From assembly GCA_964653855.1 (NCBI GenBank), contig CAZZFV010000011.1, positions 1 through 51,016 of the forward strand: DNA of 51,016 nt, read 5' to 3'. How positions within the stretch are numbered: the first letter of the stretch is position 1; every line of letters starts with the position of its first letter. This stretch comes from RGIG3528 sp964653855. GTDB lineage: Bacteria; Bacillota; Clostridia; Lachnospirales; Lachnospiraceae. Position numbers and translations under genes: made by a program. Under the pieces are notes generated by a model. That model made no database searches and was not told where the DNA came from. It was given only the letters and a program-made list of their open reading frames with translations. This document shows, piece by piece, positions 30,696-40,070 of this stretch.

Positions 30696-32306
30696 TCAGA
30701 AATAAACATCAAGTTTCACTTCGCCGTTTTCTTTATAGAATCGGCAATAATTTGTGTCGCCCTTTACATAATAAACGGCATTCGATATTACGATTTTGCA
30801 TCCCGTGTGAATAACGCCGCTCGCGCGTACAGCACCGCCCACATAATTATCGATCATGTCCTTTAATTCTTTCATTCTGATCTCTATTTCGGTATTTCGT
30901 GCGATAAGCTCTTCCCTGCGTGCGTTTGTGCGCTTTAATTGAAGGAGCTTGTCTGCGGCAAGTTTTTCGCCGAGCTTTATTCTTTTTATTAAATTTTGAA
31001 GAGGAAGCATGAGCTTTTCGAGCTCTTCAAGATTTTCTTCGTGTTCTGTGTCGAGATTATGATATTCGTCAACGATTGTGGGATCGATACCGCATTCGAG
31101 AACGGTTGTCGCTCCCATCGTCGAACCTATGTTTCTCGCGGAAATAAGCGTGCCTGATCTGATCGTTCCGCCGCTTATGAATCCTTTTTTACCGTCAACG
31201 TTTACGTCGCCTTTTGCGGAAACACGGCTATGCATTATGGAATCTGCCGTCACATATCCGCCCGCTTCAACATGGGCACTTTCTATAAACTTTGAAATGA
31301 CGTTTCCTTTCGCAATTATTTCACCTTTGTCGGAACCGTTGATTCCGCGCTTCAATATGATATTTCCGCCGGCATTTAAGTAAGCGCCCTCAACAACACC
31401 GTCTACGATGATGTCTCCTTTTGCGATAACACGATATCCGGAATTTACGTTTCCTTTTACCTGCACATCGCCTTCGTATTCGATGTCGCCCGTCGATGCG
31501 TCAACATTTGCCGGAACTTCGTATGTGTTTGAAACAAATATCATTTCGCCTTCAAGCGAAGCGTGTCCGTTAATTTCGGAATATGCCCTTAAGCCGTCTT
31601 CCGAAAGCTTAATGTTTTTACCCACTCTCAAAGCCTTTGTGCGAACCTTAACCTGCTTTAAGAGTTTTCCGCACACGTCTATTCCGGGTTTTCCGAGGTT
31701 GGCGGGCGTAAGCTCCGCAAGAAGCATTCCTTCCGTAACCGGGCTTATCATGTTGAGATGATGGAAGTCAACGCTTCCGTCTTCGTTTACGGCAGGCTTC
31801 ATTGTGATATCCGTGTTGAAAAAATATTGAATTTTTGCTTCGGAACCCTCTTCTTGCAAAGTTGCTTCCGCAAGAAGGATGCTCTCGAAATATTTTCTGT
31901 TTGCTATAAAATCATCGATATTCTCGTTTTTGACACCGTATTTTACACCGGCACGAACAAGCTCCTGGATAATCGAATCCTTTGTGAGCGTTTTGCCGTT
32001 TTCCATCGCGGGAATAAACGTCCCGTGTGCGGAAAGCTTATCCGGTGCTATTTCGACAATAACCGTCTCGTCAACGGGAATTTTTTTCTGTTCGGGGGTA
32101 AGAAGAAGTTCGCCGACATTTGAAATCGGCCTTGCAAGACATGTGGTAACCTGCGTTTTGTCATAGGGGAACCCAAGATTTTTATCAAGATATATAAACG
32201 TGGGCTCAAGCGGTATCATGCAATTCCCGCCCTCTATCGGCGGATAATAAGACATATATGTTCCGTTTGCCTTAACCGTAAGTCTGAAAAAAGCGTTCTT
32301 TGCCAT
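30696..32306 (-). CDS. FapA family protein (DUF342), flagellar-associated
   Basis: 536 aa from the ATG at 32306, preceded by GGGGAG; a longer reading from 32324 starts within that site. It has an N-terminal region and a central beta-helical part rich in Gly/Val repeats such as G-D-I-E-Y-E-G-D-V-Q-V-K-G-N-V and G-D-I-I-V-D-G-V-V-E-G-A, typical of DUF342/FapA and bactofilin-like polymers, then a C-terminal coiled coil. FapA-type proteins take part in polar flagellum positioning in Vibrio; their role in Firmicutes is unsettled. It directly follows fliA. Confidence 0.85.
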   Translation of the reverse strand: MAKNAFFRLTVKANGTYMSYYPPIEGGNCMIPLEPTFIYLDKNLGFPYDKTQVTTCLARPISNVGELLLTPEQKKIPVDETVIVEIAPDKLSAHGTFIPAMENGKTLTKDSIIQELVRAGVKYGVKNENIDDFIANRKYFESILLAEATLQEEGSEAKIQYFFNTDITMKPAVNEDGSVDFHHLNMISPVTEGMLLAELTPANLGKPGIDVCGKLLKQVKVRTKALRVGKNIKLSEDGLRAYSEINGHASLEGEMIFVSNTYEVPANVDASTGDIEYEGDVQVKGNVNSGYRVIAKGDIIVDGVVEGAYLNAGGNIILKRGINGSDKGEIIAKGNVISKFIESAHVEAGGYVTADSIMHSRVSAKGDVNVDGKKGFISGGTIRSGTLISARNIGSTMGATTVLECGIDPTIVDEYHNLDTEHEENLEELEKLMLPLQNLIKRIKLGEKLAADKLLQLKRTNARREELIARNTEIEIRMKELKDMIDNYVGGAVRASGVIHTGCKIVISNAVYYVKGDTNYCRFYKENGEVKLDVYF

Positions 32307-32333
32307 AATATACTCCCCAAACAAAATATATTT

Positions 32334-33098
32334 TTAAAAAAAGAGTTCGATATTTTCGCCGAGCTTAACCCTGAGCTTTTGGATTGCTCTTGTGTGAAGC
32401 TGCGAAATTCTGGATTCGGAAACTTCCATAACGAGACTTATTTCTTTTAAAGTCATTTCTTCGTAGTAATAAAGAAGAATGACCTTTTTTTCCTTTTCGG
32501 TAAGTTCCTCGAGAGCCTTAACAATCGCTTCTTTTACCGCTTCCCTGTCCATTTCGGCACCGGGCGTAAAAGAATCCGGATTTCCGCCTACAAGCGATGT
32601 GATTCCCGATTCCGTACCTTCTTCAAGATATTCGTCAAGAGAAACAATTCCCGAGGCTTTTGTCTGAGCCATCCATTTGTCAAGCTCGTCGGTTGAAATA
32701 TTGAGCTCCGCGGCAATTTCCGTATCGAGTGCCGGACGCCCCTTTTCAAGTTCTATTTTTGCGTACGCATTGTCGATTTGTTTTTGCTTTTGACGAACGC
32801 TTCTCGGCAGCCAGTCCATTTTGCGGATCTGGTCGAGAATTTCACCGCGGATTCTGAGTGAAGCGTAGGTTTCAAATTTGACACCTTTTCCGTAATCAAA
32901 TTTGTCTATCGCATCGATAAGCCCAAAAGTTCCGAAGCTTACAAGGTCGTCGTATTCAACGGCGTAACCGAGATAAATGCTTAACTTTCCGGCAACAATC
33001 TTAACAAGCTTTGCGTAAGTCAATATTAATTTTTCGCGTAATTCTTTGGTGGGGTTTTTGATATATTCTTCCCAAAGTTTGTCGTTATCGGCTCCCAT
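32334..33098 (-). CDS. fliA: RNA polymerase sigma-28 factor (FliA/SigD)
   Basis: 254 aa. Sigma-70 group 3 layout: region 2 with F-G-T-F-G-L-I-D-A-I-D-K-F-D-Y-G-K-G-V-K-F-E-T-Y-A, region 3, and region 4 with L-T-E-K-E-K-K-V-I-L-L-Y-Y-Y-E-E-M-T-L-K-E-I. FliA/SigD directs late flagellar, motility and often autolysin genes. GAGG precedes the ATG. No anti-sigma factor FlgM gene is in the window. I did not find a clear sigma-28 promoter within it. Confidence 0.96.
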   Translation of the reverse strand: MGADNDKLWEEYIKNPTKELREKLILTYAKLVKIVAGKLSIYLGYAVEYDDLVSFGTFGLIDAIDKFDYGKGVKFETYASLRIRGEILDQIRKMDWLPRSVRQKQKQIDNAYAKIELEKGRPALDTEIAAELNISTDELDKWMAQTKASGIVSLDEYLEEGTESGITSLVGGNPDSFTPGAEMDREAVKEAIVKALEELTEKEKKVILLYYYEEMTLKEISLVMEVSESRISQLHTRAIQKLRVKLGENIELFF

Positions 33099-33135
33099 TA
33101 ATCCTCATCCCATAAGTTTTATTTTTATCGGTCAT

Positions 33136-33402
33136 TTAAGCGTTTTCGGATTCTTCCGAATTCTCCGATTCGGTTATCTCTTCTTCGCCTTCTTTTTTCA
33201 CTTCTTTCGCGCGTGCTTCCGCATCCAGATTTATTTTACTTATTATTTTATCAATAATCAAGCCTATAAAATAAAAAATAAAAAGAGTGAGACTTATATA
33301 TAAAACAGAAGGTATCAATTCTATTTTAAATATAATGCAGGAAATTGCAATCGCAATTCCGGCAAAAAGCATTATAAACACAGGTAAACGTTTATTGCCC
33401 AT
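33136..33402 (-). CDS. Small two-helix membrane protein between cheD and fliA, unknown
   Basis: 88 aa. Two membrane helices (about residues 7-25 and 29-50), then a charged cytoplasmic tail rich in Lys and Glu. AAAGGA precedes the ATG. It lies 13 bp after cheD and 37 bp before fliA; short membrane proteins (such as YlxL in Bacillus) are encoded near this site in related genomes. I do not recognise a domain. Confidence 0.72.
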   Translation of the reverse strand: MGNKRLPVFIMLFAGIAIAISCIIFKIELIPSVLYISLTLFIFYFIGLIIDKIISKINLDAEARAKEVKKEGEEEITESENSEESENA

Positions 33403-33414
33403 AATCGGATTCCT

Positions 33415-33900
33415 TTATATTTTGTAAATCTCTTTGCCTACGGATTTTATGACAAGGTCACAGGTTTCGGTATAAAACTCTATCGTTCTTCCGACCGTTC
33501 CGCCCGTGTCCATGGCTTTTATCGGAATACCGAGTTCCTTTAATCTTTTTACGACCGCCTCCGCGTTTCTCTCACCCACACGCAGCATTTCGTTGTTTGT
33601 GTTAAACGCGAACATCTGGGCTCCGCCCGCAAGCTTTGCCTGAAGCCTCGGCTTTACGGCACCCGCTTTCACTACGGCGTCAAGAAGCGCTGCAACTCCC
33701 AAATCCGCAAATTTTGCCACATTCTCGTTATTTCTTATTTTGGTGCTGTCCGGCAGCATAACATGAACCATACCGGATATCTTTGACACCGGGTCGTAAA
33801 TTACGCATCCTATGCATGAACCGAGCCCGAGAGTCGTTATGTTGTCCGGCGGAAGACAAACGGAAAGCTCTGCCATGCCTATTTTAATCATGTTTCCCAT
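33415..33900 (-). CDS. cheD: Chemoreceptor glutamine deamidase CheD
   Basis: 161 aa. The catalytic cysteine and histidine stand in L-G-L-G-S-C-I-G-C and G-M-V-H-V-M-L-P-D-S, with K-L-A-G-G-A-Q-M-F as the third conserved block. CheD deamidates glutamines of chemoreceptors and binds CheC, boosting its phosphatase activity. GGAG precedes the ATG, 11 bp after cheC. No chemoreceptor gene is in the window. Confidence 0.96.
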   Translation of the reverse strand: MGNMIKIGMAELSVCLPPDNITTLGLGSCIGCVIYDPVSKISGMVHVMLPDSTKIRNNENVAKFADLGVAALLDAVVKAGAVKPRLQAKLAGGAQMFAFNTNNEMLRVGERNAEAVVKRLKELGIPIKAMDTGGTVGRTIEFYTETCDLVIKSVGKEIYKI

Positions 33901-33911
33901 ACCTACTCCAA

Positions 33912-34526
33912 TTAAAGTCCGAGTGACGTCATTATCTTTGAATAAGAATCCATTGTGGGGATAAGCAAAAAGTATCCGTTTAGACCTTTTGCTTCATTCA
34001 AATCAAATTCCGTTTCGATCATAACAGCCTTGTCACCGAGTTTTCCGAATTCTATCGCCGGTACGGAAAGAATTGCGGCTGCCATGTCAATCGAAAGATA
34101 TGGGACGCTGGCATTTATTTTTAAGTTTGTGAGGTCGGAAAGCGATGAAAGATATGCTCCCGTAATGATATTTCCGATTTCCTGCATGGCGGACATGTGA
34201 AGGTCGTTTAGGGGTTCGTTTTCCGGAATGTCGCACATTAAGAGTTTACTGAGGAGCGCGTATGCCGAATGGATATCGATAATAAACATCATCATTCCGT
34301 CAACGTCTTCGGACAATTGCAAAAGGATTCCGATAACAAGTTTTTCTTCGCCGCCGACCATTTGAACAAGATAATTAAAGTCGCATACAACCGCTTGCGG
34401 AACCTTTATGTCGATTTTCATGTCGAGCATTTTTGCAAGTGCGGTTGCGGCATGGCCCGAACCTATGTTTCCGATTTCACGCAGCACGTCAAATTCCATG
34501 TCGTTCAGCATTTCACGTTCGCTCAT
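33912..34526 (-). CDS. cheC: CheY-P phosphatase CheC
   Basis: 204 aa from the ATG at 34526, chosen because GGAGG lies before it; the longer reading from 34583 runs through a hairpin. Two CheC active sites: D13-x3-E17-x2-N20 followed by a proline, and a second S-A-M-Q-E-I-G-N. CheC removes phosphate from CheY-P and is stimulated by CheD, encoded next. Family is secure. Confidence 0.95.
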   Translation of the reverse strand: MSEREMLNDMEFDVLREIGNIGSGHAATALAKMLDMKIDIKVPQAVVCDFNYLVQMVGGEEKLVIGILLQLSEDVDGMMMFIIDIHSAYALLSKLLMCDIPENEPLNDLHMSAMQEIGNIITGAYLSSLSDLTNLKINASVPYLSIDMAAAILSVPAIEFGKLGDKAVMIETEFDLNEAKGLNGYFLLIPTMDSYSKIMTSLGL

Positions 34527-34552
34527 TTTGACCTCCGATATATGCACAAATT

Positions 34553-34575
34553 CCCTGCGGGAAAATCCCGCAGGG
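34553..34575 (-). repeat. Strong hairpin between cheW and cheC
   Basis: Perfect 10-bp inverted repeat CCCTGCGGGA / TCCCGCAGGG around a 3-nt loop in the 66-bp gap between two operon genes. No T run follows it on either strand, so it is not a normal terminator; an RNA stability or processing element is possible. Confidence 0.75.
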
Positions 34576-34592
34576 CGTAGCATAAAAGTGTT

Positions 34593-35060
34593 TTATTTTT
34601 CTTCTTCTTCCTTGTCCTGTATAACCTCAAGGATATTCAAAATCGATACAAGATCATCGCCGTTTTTGCCGACTCCCGTAAGGAAGTTGATCTTGTCGTC
34701 ATCCGATCCTTTGGCACTCGGCTTATCGATTGCATCGTTCGGAAGCGTAAGAACTTCTTTTACAAGATCCACAATCAAACCGATCGAGCTTTGAGCCTCG
34801 GGCTTTAAGATAAGAATTCTTGTCTTATTCGTAAATTCGTCTTCGGGAAGTCCGAAACGCTTACGTAAGCTCATTACCGGAATTACTTCACCTCTCAAGT
34901 TTATAACTCCGTTAAAATAAGGCTGTGACTTCGGTACTCTGGTAATTTGCTGCATACGAACGATATTGTCGATATAATTTATGTCAATACCGTAGTATTC
35001 GTCACCGAGCGCAACAACTATATATTGCTTTGCTTCAACATTCGATACTGTATCTGCCAT
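34593..35060 (-). CDS. cheW: Chemotaxis coupling protein CheW
   Basis: 155 aa, a single CheW domain: V-V-A-L-G-D-E-Y-Y-G-I-D-I at the start, the receptor-facing motif N-L-R-G-E-V-I-P-V, and a short acidic tail. It joins CheA to chemoreceptors. AAGGAGG precedes the ATG. Between cheA and cheC. Confidence 0.97.
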   Translation of the reverse strand: MADTVSNVEAKQYIVVALGDEYYGIDINYIDNIVRMQQITRVPKSQPYFNGVINLRGEVIPVMSLRKRFGLPEDEFTNKTRILILKPEAQSSIGLIVDLVKEVLTLPNDAIDKPSAKGSDDDKINFLTGVGKNGDDLVSILNILEVIQDKEEEEK

Positions 35061-35073
35061 CTTCTTTCCCTCC

Positions 35074-37167
35074 TTATACCAAAGTGTTGACGTCGAGGAT
35101 TAACGCAACTTCGCCGTCGCCGAGAATCGTTGCGCCGCTTATCATCTTCGGGCTGTCGATGTATTTGCCTATCGACTTGATAACGATTTCCTGCTGTCCG
35201 ATAAGATTGTCCACAACAAAGCCCGCAAGCTTGTCACCCTTGGATACGATTACAACCGTAAGGTTTTCGTCTTTACCCTTAACGGATTCGATATCAAGGA
35301 TTTCGTTAAGTCTTACAATCGGAATAACGGAACCGCGAAGGTGGATAACTTCTTTTGCCTGTACATACTTGATATCCGAAACGGGAATATCCTCGATTGT
35401 CTGTATGCTTCCGAGCGGAATCGCATATTTTTCGCTTCCGACTTCAACCATGAGGGACTGGATAATCGCAAGAGTAAGAGGAAGTCTTACGATAAAGTTG
35501 CTGCCGCCGCCGAGAACGGTTTGAACTTCCACGTCACCGCCGAGCTTTTCGATATTTGTCTTTACGACATCAAGTCCGACGCCGCGTCCCGAAAGCTCCG
35601 AAACCTTTTCTGCGGTTGAGAAGCTGGGTCTGAAGAGCAAATCGATAATTTCCTTATCGGTCATTACCTCAGCCTGGTCCTTTGTGATCGTGCCCTTTTC
35701 GATTGCCTTTTTCTTAACCTTTTCGACATCGATTCCGGCACCGTCATCCTTTACCTCAATGACAACGTTGTTGCCTTCCTGATATGCGTTTAAGTGAATC
35801 GTTCCGACTTCCGGCTTGTTTGTTTTTGCTCTTACTTCCGCAGATTCGATTCCGTGGTCTGCGGCATTTCTGAGCAGGTGTGTAAGAGGATCGCCGATTT
35901 CGTCGATAACCGTTCTGTCAAGTTCCGTCTCTTCACCGCTTATAACAAGCTCTATCTTCTTGTTGAGCGTCTTGCTTACGTCTCTTATCATTCTCGGGAA
36001 GCGGTTAAATACACTTTCCAAAGGAACCATTCGAACTTTCATTACAGACTGGTGAAGGTTTGTTGTGATTCTTTCGAGATATTCTATCTGCTGACCGAGT
36101 CCGTTTGAAGCGGAACGCGTTGTTTCATCCTGCTGGGAGTTAAGCGAAACAAGTCCGTTCTTTGCGATGATAAGCTCGGAAACAAGATTCATAAGATCGT
36201 CGAGCTTTTCGATATCCACACGTACCGAACGGTTGACAACCGGCTTTCCGGCGGATTGTGAGGACGCACTCTGTGCGGGCTTGGTTTCTGCTTTTGCTGT
36301 GCTTTGAGCGGATGTATTTTCTTCTGCCTTTTCCTTATCGACGCCCGCCATAACCGTTTCCTTTGTGAGTGCGCTCATGTATGCGCCTTCAACTTCCGAA
36401 ACGTTCATAATGGCATCTTTAACCTTCTGTTCGTCGTCCTTTGTAAGGAAAACAACCGAAAAATATTGATCGAACTTTTCGTCTTCTATGTCTTGCACCT
36501 GAGGCTCGGATTTTACGATTGTACCGAGTTCTTCGAGCTTCTTAAATACCATGAAGGCACGTGCGGCTTTAAGGAGACATTCCTGCTCAATATAAACCGT
36601 GATTCCGAATGCGTTTGAGCCCTGGTCAAGTGCTTCGCAAATGGCATGCTGCTCAAAGTCGGCATATTTGAATTCTTTATATTTGTCGCGTGATTCGGGT
36701 GTAACGGCGGTCGCGGTTGCGGCAGATCCCTGAGCTGTTGCCTGAGCGGCTGCGGGTGCGGCATTTTGAGCTGCAGGCGCTCCGTCATTCTTCGCGAATG
36801 CGATAAGCTGATTTATTATGTCTTCACACTTGTCATCGCCTTCGTTACCCTGGTTCACGATATTGTCAAGGATTGTTTCGAGCTTATCAAGCCCTTTAAA
36901 CAATACATCCACAAGGTCGGGAGTAACTTTCATCTTTCCGTTTCTTACTTCCGAAAAGACATCTTCCCACTTGTGAGTAAGTTCCTGCATCGTCTTATAT
37001 CCCATCGTTCCCGCCATTCCCTTTAAGGAATGAGCCGCACGGAATATTTCATTGATCGTGTCGCTGTTTTCGGGCTCTTTTTCAAGAACGAGAAGGTTTT
37101 CGTTAAGGCTTTGCAAATGTTCTTTGGTTTCGTCGATAAAGATTTCCAGATATTGACTAACATCCAT
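35074..37167 (-). CDS. cheA: Chemotaxis histidine kinase CheA
   Basis: 697 aa. P1 domain with the phosphorylated His46 in R-A-A-H-S-L-K-G-M-A-G; an Ala/Gln-rich linker; a P2 domain (about 165-270); a Ser/Ala-rich linker; P3 dimerization (about 305-365); P4 ATPase with N-A-A-D-H-G, D-D-G-A-G-I and G-R-G-V-G-L-D-V-V; and a CheW-like P5 domain. Phosphorylates CheY and CheB. The ATG lies inside the end of cheB with the site GGGGG; overlap 11 bp. Confidence 0.97.
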   Translation of the reverse strand: MDVSQYLEIFIDETKEHLQSLNENLLVLEKEPENSDTINEIFRAAHSLKGMAGTMGYKTMQELTHKWEDVFSEVRNGKMKVTPDLVDVLFKGLDKLETILDNIVNQGNEGDDKCEDIINQLIAFAKNDGAPAAQNAAPAAAQATAQGSAATATAVTPESRDKYKEFKYADFEQHAICEALDQGSNAFGITVYIEQECLLKAARAFMVFKKLEELGTIVKSEPQVQDIEDEKFDQYFSVVFLTKDDEQKVKDAIMNVSEVEGAYMSALTKETVMAGVDKEKAEENTSAQSTAKAETKPAQSASSQSAGKPVVNRSVRVDIEKLDDLMNLVSELIIAKNGLVSLNSQQDETTRSASNGLGQQIEYLERITTNLHQSVMKVRMVPLESVFNRFPRMIRDVSKTLNKKIELVISGEETELDRTVIDEIGDPLTHLLRNAADHGIESAEVRAKTNKPEVGTIHLNAYQEGNNVVIEVKDDGAGIDVEKVKKKAIEKGTITKDQAEVMTDKEIIDLLFRPSFSTAEKVSELSGRGVGLDVVKTNIEKLGGDVEVQTVLGGGSNFIVRLPLTLAIIQSLMVEVGSEKYAIPLGSIQTIEDIPVSDIKYVQAKEVIHLRGSVIPIVRLNEILDIESVKGKDENLTVVIVSKGDKLAGFVVDNLIGQQEIVIKSIGKYIDSPKMISGATILGDGEVALILDVNTLV

Positions 37168-38335
37168 AATTTTGTACCCCCGTACTTTTTATGATTTCCT
37201 GTGCCAATTCATCAAGCGGCTTTACCGTATCCGTAAGTCCCGCATCATATACGACCTTAGGCATTCCGTAAACCGTTGACGTTGCTTCGTCCTGGGCGAT
37301 AACATACAGGTTGTTTTTTTCGGCGAGCGCATTGACGCCCATCGTGCCGTCGCCTCCCATTCCCGTCATTATGCAGCAGACTATTTCGTCAAAATCCATT
37401 CCGGCTATCGATTCAAAAAGAATGTCGGCGCAAGGCTTAAGAGCGCTTCTCGGAGGTTCCGTCATGTTTATGTCGATGACGTAATCTCCGGATACTTTTT
37501 TAAGTCTCATCTGACCGCCGCCCTTTGCCACATATACCGTGCCTTTCGTAATCTTTTCGCCGTTTGCGGCCTCAACCACGTGAATCGAACTTTTTTGATC
37601 GAGTCTTTCGGCAAGCGAATTCGTAAATCCTTCGGCCATATGCTGCACAAGCAAAACCGGTGCGTTTAAATTTTTGGGAAATTTGGGAATAACATCCTGT
37701 AAAGCTTTGGGTCCTCCCGTTGACGATGCTATAAGCACAAGCTTTTTTGCGTTTGTGGGGAAGCTAACGTGTTTCTTATGTTTAACCGTGATGTTTGCGA
37801 GAATTTCTCTCGCGTTCATCGGTGAAACATATCCGGCTTCCGGCTTAACGGGCTTTTTAACGCTTTCGGGACCGGTTAGGATTCTTTTTGTAAATAAACC
37901 CTGTTCACCGGCCTCGGCATGCGTCGCAAGCGATATTTTCACGAGAAGAAGTTTTTTGAAATCTTCTCCCATGAGTTCCGAAAAGCTTCCGGGTTTTTCA
38001 ACACACTCGAATGCACCGAGCTGGAGAGCCTGAATTGTCTCCTTGCTGTCCATTTTTGCGAGTGAGCTTACGATTATGACTTTAATGTTGATTTTCTGAC
38101 GTCTGAGGGCTGCGAGAAGTTCGAGTCCGGTCATTTTGGGAAGGTTGATGTCGCATAACATCAAATCATAATCACCCGGCGACTTGATTATCGTGTCGTA
38201 CGCTTCAAGTCCGTTTGTTAAGCATCCTGCAACGGTATACCTGCTGTCCGAAGCGATTATATCAGATTCCAACCTTCTCATGAGTGCAGAGTCATCTACC
38301 ACCAATATTCGCTTTTTTTCCAACTCTACATTCAC
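37157..38335 (-). CDS. cheB: Protein-glutamate methylesterase CheB
   Basis: 392 aa from a GTG start. An N-terminal receiver with phospho-acceptor Asp62 in L-C-D-I-N-L-P, a linker, then the methylesterase with the catalytic serine in I-A-S-S-T-G-G-P-K-A-L, histidine in Q-H-M-A-E-G-F and aspartate in G-M-G-G-D-G-T. It removes methyl groups from chemoreceptors in adaptation. No cheR gene is in the window. AAAAGG is about 5 nt before the GTG, a rather weak start. Confidence 0.96.
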   Translation of the reverse strand: MNVELEKKRILVVDDSALMRRLESDIIASDSRYTVAGCLTNGLEAYDTIIKSPGDYDLMLCDINLPKMTGLELLAALRRQKINIKVIIVSSLAKMDSKETIQALQLGAFECVEKPGSFSELMGEDFKKLLLVKISLATHAEAGEQGLFTKRILTGPESVKKPVKPEAGYVSPMNAREILANITVKHKKHVSFPTNAKKLVLIASSTGGPKALQDVIPKFPKNLNAPVLLVQHMAEGFTNSLAERLDQKSSIHVVEAANGEKITKGTVYVAKGGGQMRLKKVSGDYVIDINMTEPPRSALKPCADILFESIAGMDFDEIVCCIMTGMGGDGTMGVNALAEKNNLYVIAQDEATSTVYGMPKVVYDAGLTDTVKPLDELAQEIIKSTGVQNYGC

Positions 38336-38366
38336 CAGCCTTTTAAGTTTCGTGAAACCCTTGATT

Positions 38367-39128
38367 TTACTGGCCTACGCCAATTTTTTCACGCTCTGCG
38401 GCAAAGATATATCTTATAATCTTTTCACGCTCTTCATTCGAAATGTTAATAAACTTAATTTTGTTTTCATAAACTTTTTTTCGGTTTTCCAAGTTTTTAC
38501 CCGTTACTACAACCGTTCCGAGTAAATATGGAACAGATTCCGAAATTTCTTTCGATTCGACAAAAATTACAATATTCGTGTCTTTTTCAAGCGGAATGTC
38601 AGCATAAAATTTTGTTCCGCCGCCGCTTATGTCAACCATTATACCTTTTTGGAAGTGAATATCTTCCATCTTAAGCTGTTCTTTTAAGATTTTTTTTCTT
38701 CCGTCCGTGGTTGCGGCCTTTAAATCCGTGTAAAGCTTTAATTGATCTTCTGTGAGGCAGGCATATGCGATATTGAATTTGCATGCGAGTCTGTAATATT
38801 CGCGGCGCTGAAATCTTTCGAGTTTAGACAGAATTTTGAGTGTCACAACGGAAATATTGTCTTCTCTTCCCGTCTTTGTGACAAGTGCCGTGCTCGAATA
38901 TATTCCCGTTTTTGTGTAAAACTTTATCGAATATATGTCATTACGGTTTACGCCTAAGACGACCGTGCCTTTAAGAGGCGCAGCAACAACTATCTCGCGC
39001 TCCGATATTACATGCGAAATATAGCTTCCGTATTCCGTCTCGTCGAGATTTTTTTGCGTGAAAAGTCCGCCTTTTTTTAACAGTTTTAACGATATTTTGC
39101 TTCCTATTTCAAATATTGATCCCGGCAT
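38367..39128 (-). CDS. PilZ-domain c-di-GMP receptor (YcgR/MotI-like)
   Basis: 253 aa. An N-terminal YcgR-N-like flagellar brake domain (about 1-100) and a C-terminal PilZ domain with R109-x3-R113 (R-R-E-Y-Y-R) and the D176-I-S-G-G-G motif that bind c-di-GMP. YcgR and MotI slow or clutch the flagellar motor when c-di-GMP is high. GGGAGG precedes the ATG. Placed between flhG and cheB in the flagellar operon, as the ypfA-type genes of many clostridia. Confidence 0.9.
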   Translation of the reverse strand: MPGSIFEIGSKISLKLLKKGGLFTQKNLDETEYGSYISHVISEREIVVAAPLKGTVVLGVNRNDIYSIKFYTKTGIYSSTALVTKTGREDNISVVTLKILSKLERFQRREYYRLACKFNIAYACLTEDQLKLYTDLKAATTDGRKKILKEQLKMEDIHFQKGIMVDISGGGTKFYADIPLEKDTNIVIFVESKEISESVPYLLGTVVVTGKNLENRKKVYENKIKFINISNEEREKIIRYIFAAEREKIGVGQ

Positions 39129-39176
39129 TTAAACCTCCCTGATCGATTTTGCAAATAAGAGTGTCATACATAAATT

Positions 39177-40070
39177 TTACTTCTTCTTTTTGAATTTTGT
39201 TCTGATAAGATTTGAAAAAAGGAGTGTGATTCCTCTTTCTTCTTTTGTTGCGGATACGTTTTCGTCTCCGTTTAAGAGTACTTTTGCCATTTCCGTAATC
39301 GCGCGTGCGGCAGGTGAATCCGGTGCGCTCACGACAATCGGAATCTGACGCATAACGGCACGCTGGAGTTCCTTGTCGTCGGGGATGGATCCCAGGTATT
39401 CAAGCGAAATGTTTAAAAATCTTCCGACAACATTTTTCATATTTTCGTAAAGGACGTTTTTGCCCTCGTTTTCACTGTGCACCCTGTTTGCGACCATTTT
39501 TATTACGGTGCTGCTCTTTGAAAACTCGGACTTTCTGTTTAACGCTTTTAAAAGCGCGTATGCGTCCGTAATCGATGTGGGCTCGGGCGTCGCAACAAGC
39601 AGCACCTCGTTTGACGATGCCACAAATTCGAGGACACTGTCCGAAATTCCGGCACCCGTATCTATTATGATGATGTCCGCAAGGTCGTCAAGTTCCGCAA
39701 GCTTTTTCGTGAGATATAAGCATTGCTCCTTTGTCATTTTGGCAAGCTCCTGAATTCCAGAGCCGCCGGAAATGAATTTTATGCCTTCGGGACCGTCGAT
39801 GATAATGTCTTTTATGTCTTTTCCGCGGAACATAAGATCGGAAAGATTTGCCTTCGGACGTGTCCCAAGCATTACTTCAATGTTTGCGAGTCCGAAATCC
39901 GCATCAAGCAAAATCACCTTTTTCCCCATCTTGCTCATGCTCATCGCAAGATTAAGAGAAATACTTGATTTTCCGACTCCGCCTTTTCCGCTTGTAACCG
40001 TAATCACACGTGCGGACGGCTTTACCGTATTATTAAAAACCATTTGTCTTAAAACTTCTGCCTGGTCCAT
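39177..40070 (-). CDS. flhG: Flagellar number regulator FlhG (MinD-like ATPase)
   Basis: 297 aa. Deviant Walker A S-G-K-G-G-V-G-K-S-S near residue 30, D-A-D-F-G-L-A-N-I-E and I-I-D-T-G-A-G, the MinD/ParA ATPase set. A short basic C-terminal tail may bind membrane. FlhG (YlxH) works with FlhF to set flagellar number and place, and helps C-ring assembly with FliM/FliY. It overlaps flhF by one base (TGATG). Confidence 0.95.
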   Translation of the reverse strand: MDQAEVLRQMVFNNTVKPSARVITVTSGKGGVGKSSISLNLAMSMSKMGKKVILLDADFGLANIEVMLGTRPKANLSDLMFRGKDIKDIIIDGPEGIKFISGGSGIQELAKMTKEQCLYLTKKLAELDDLADIIIIDTGAGISDSVLEFVASSNEVLLVATPEPTSITDAYALLKALNRKSEFSKSSTVIKMVANRVHSENEGKNVLYENMKNVVGRFLNISLEYLGSIPDDKELQRAVMRQIPIVVSAPDSPAARAITEMAKVLLNGDENVSATKEERGITLLFSNLIRTKFKKKK

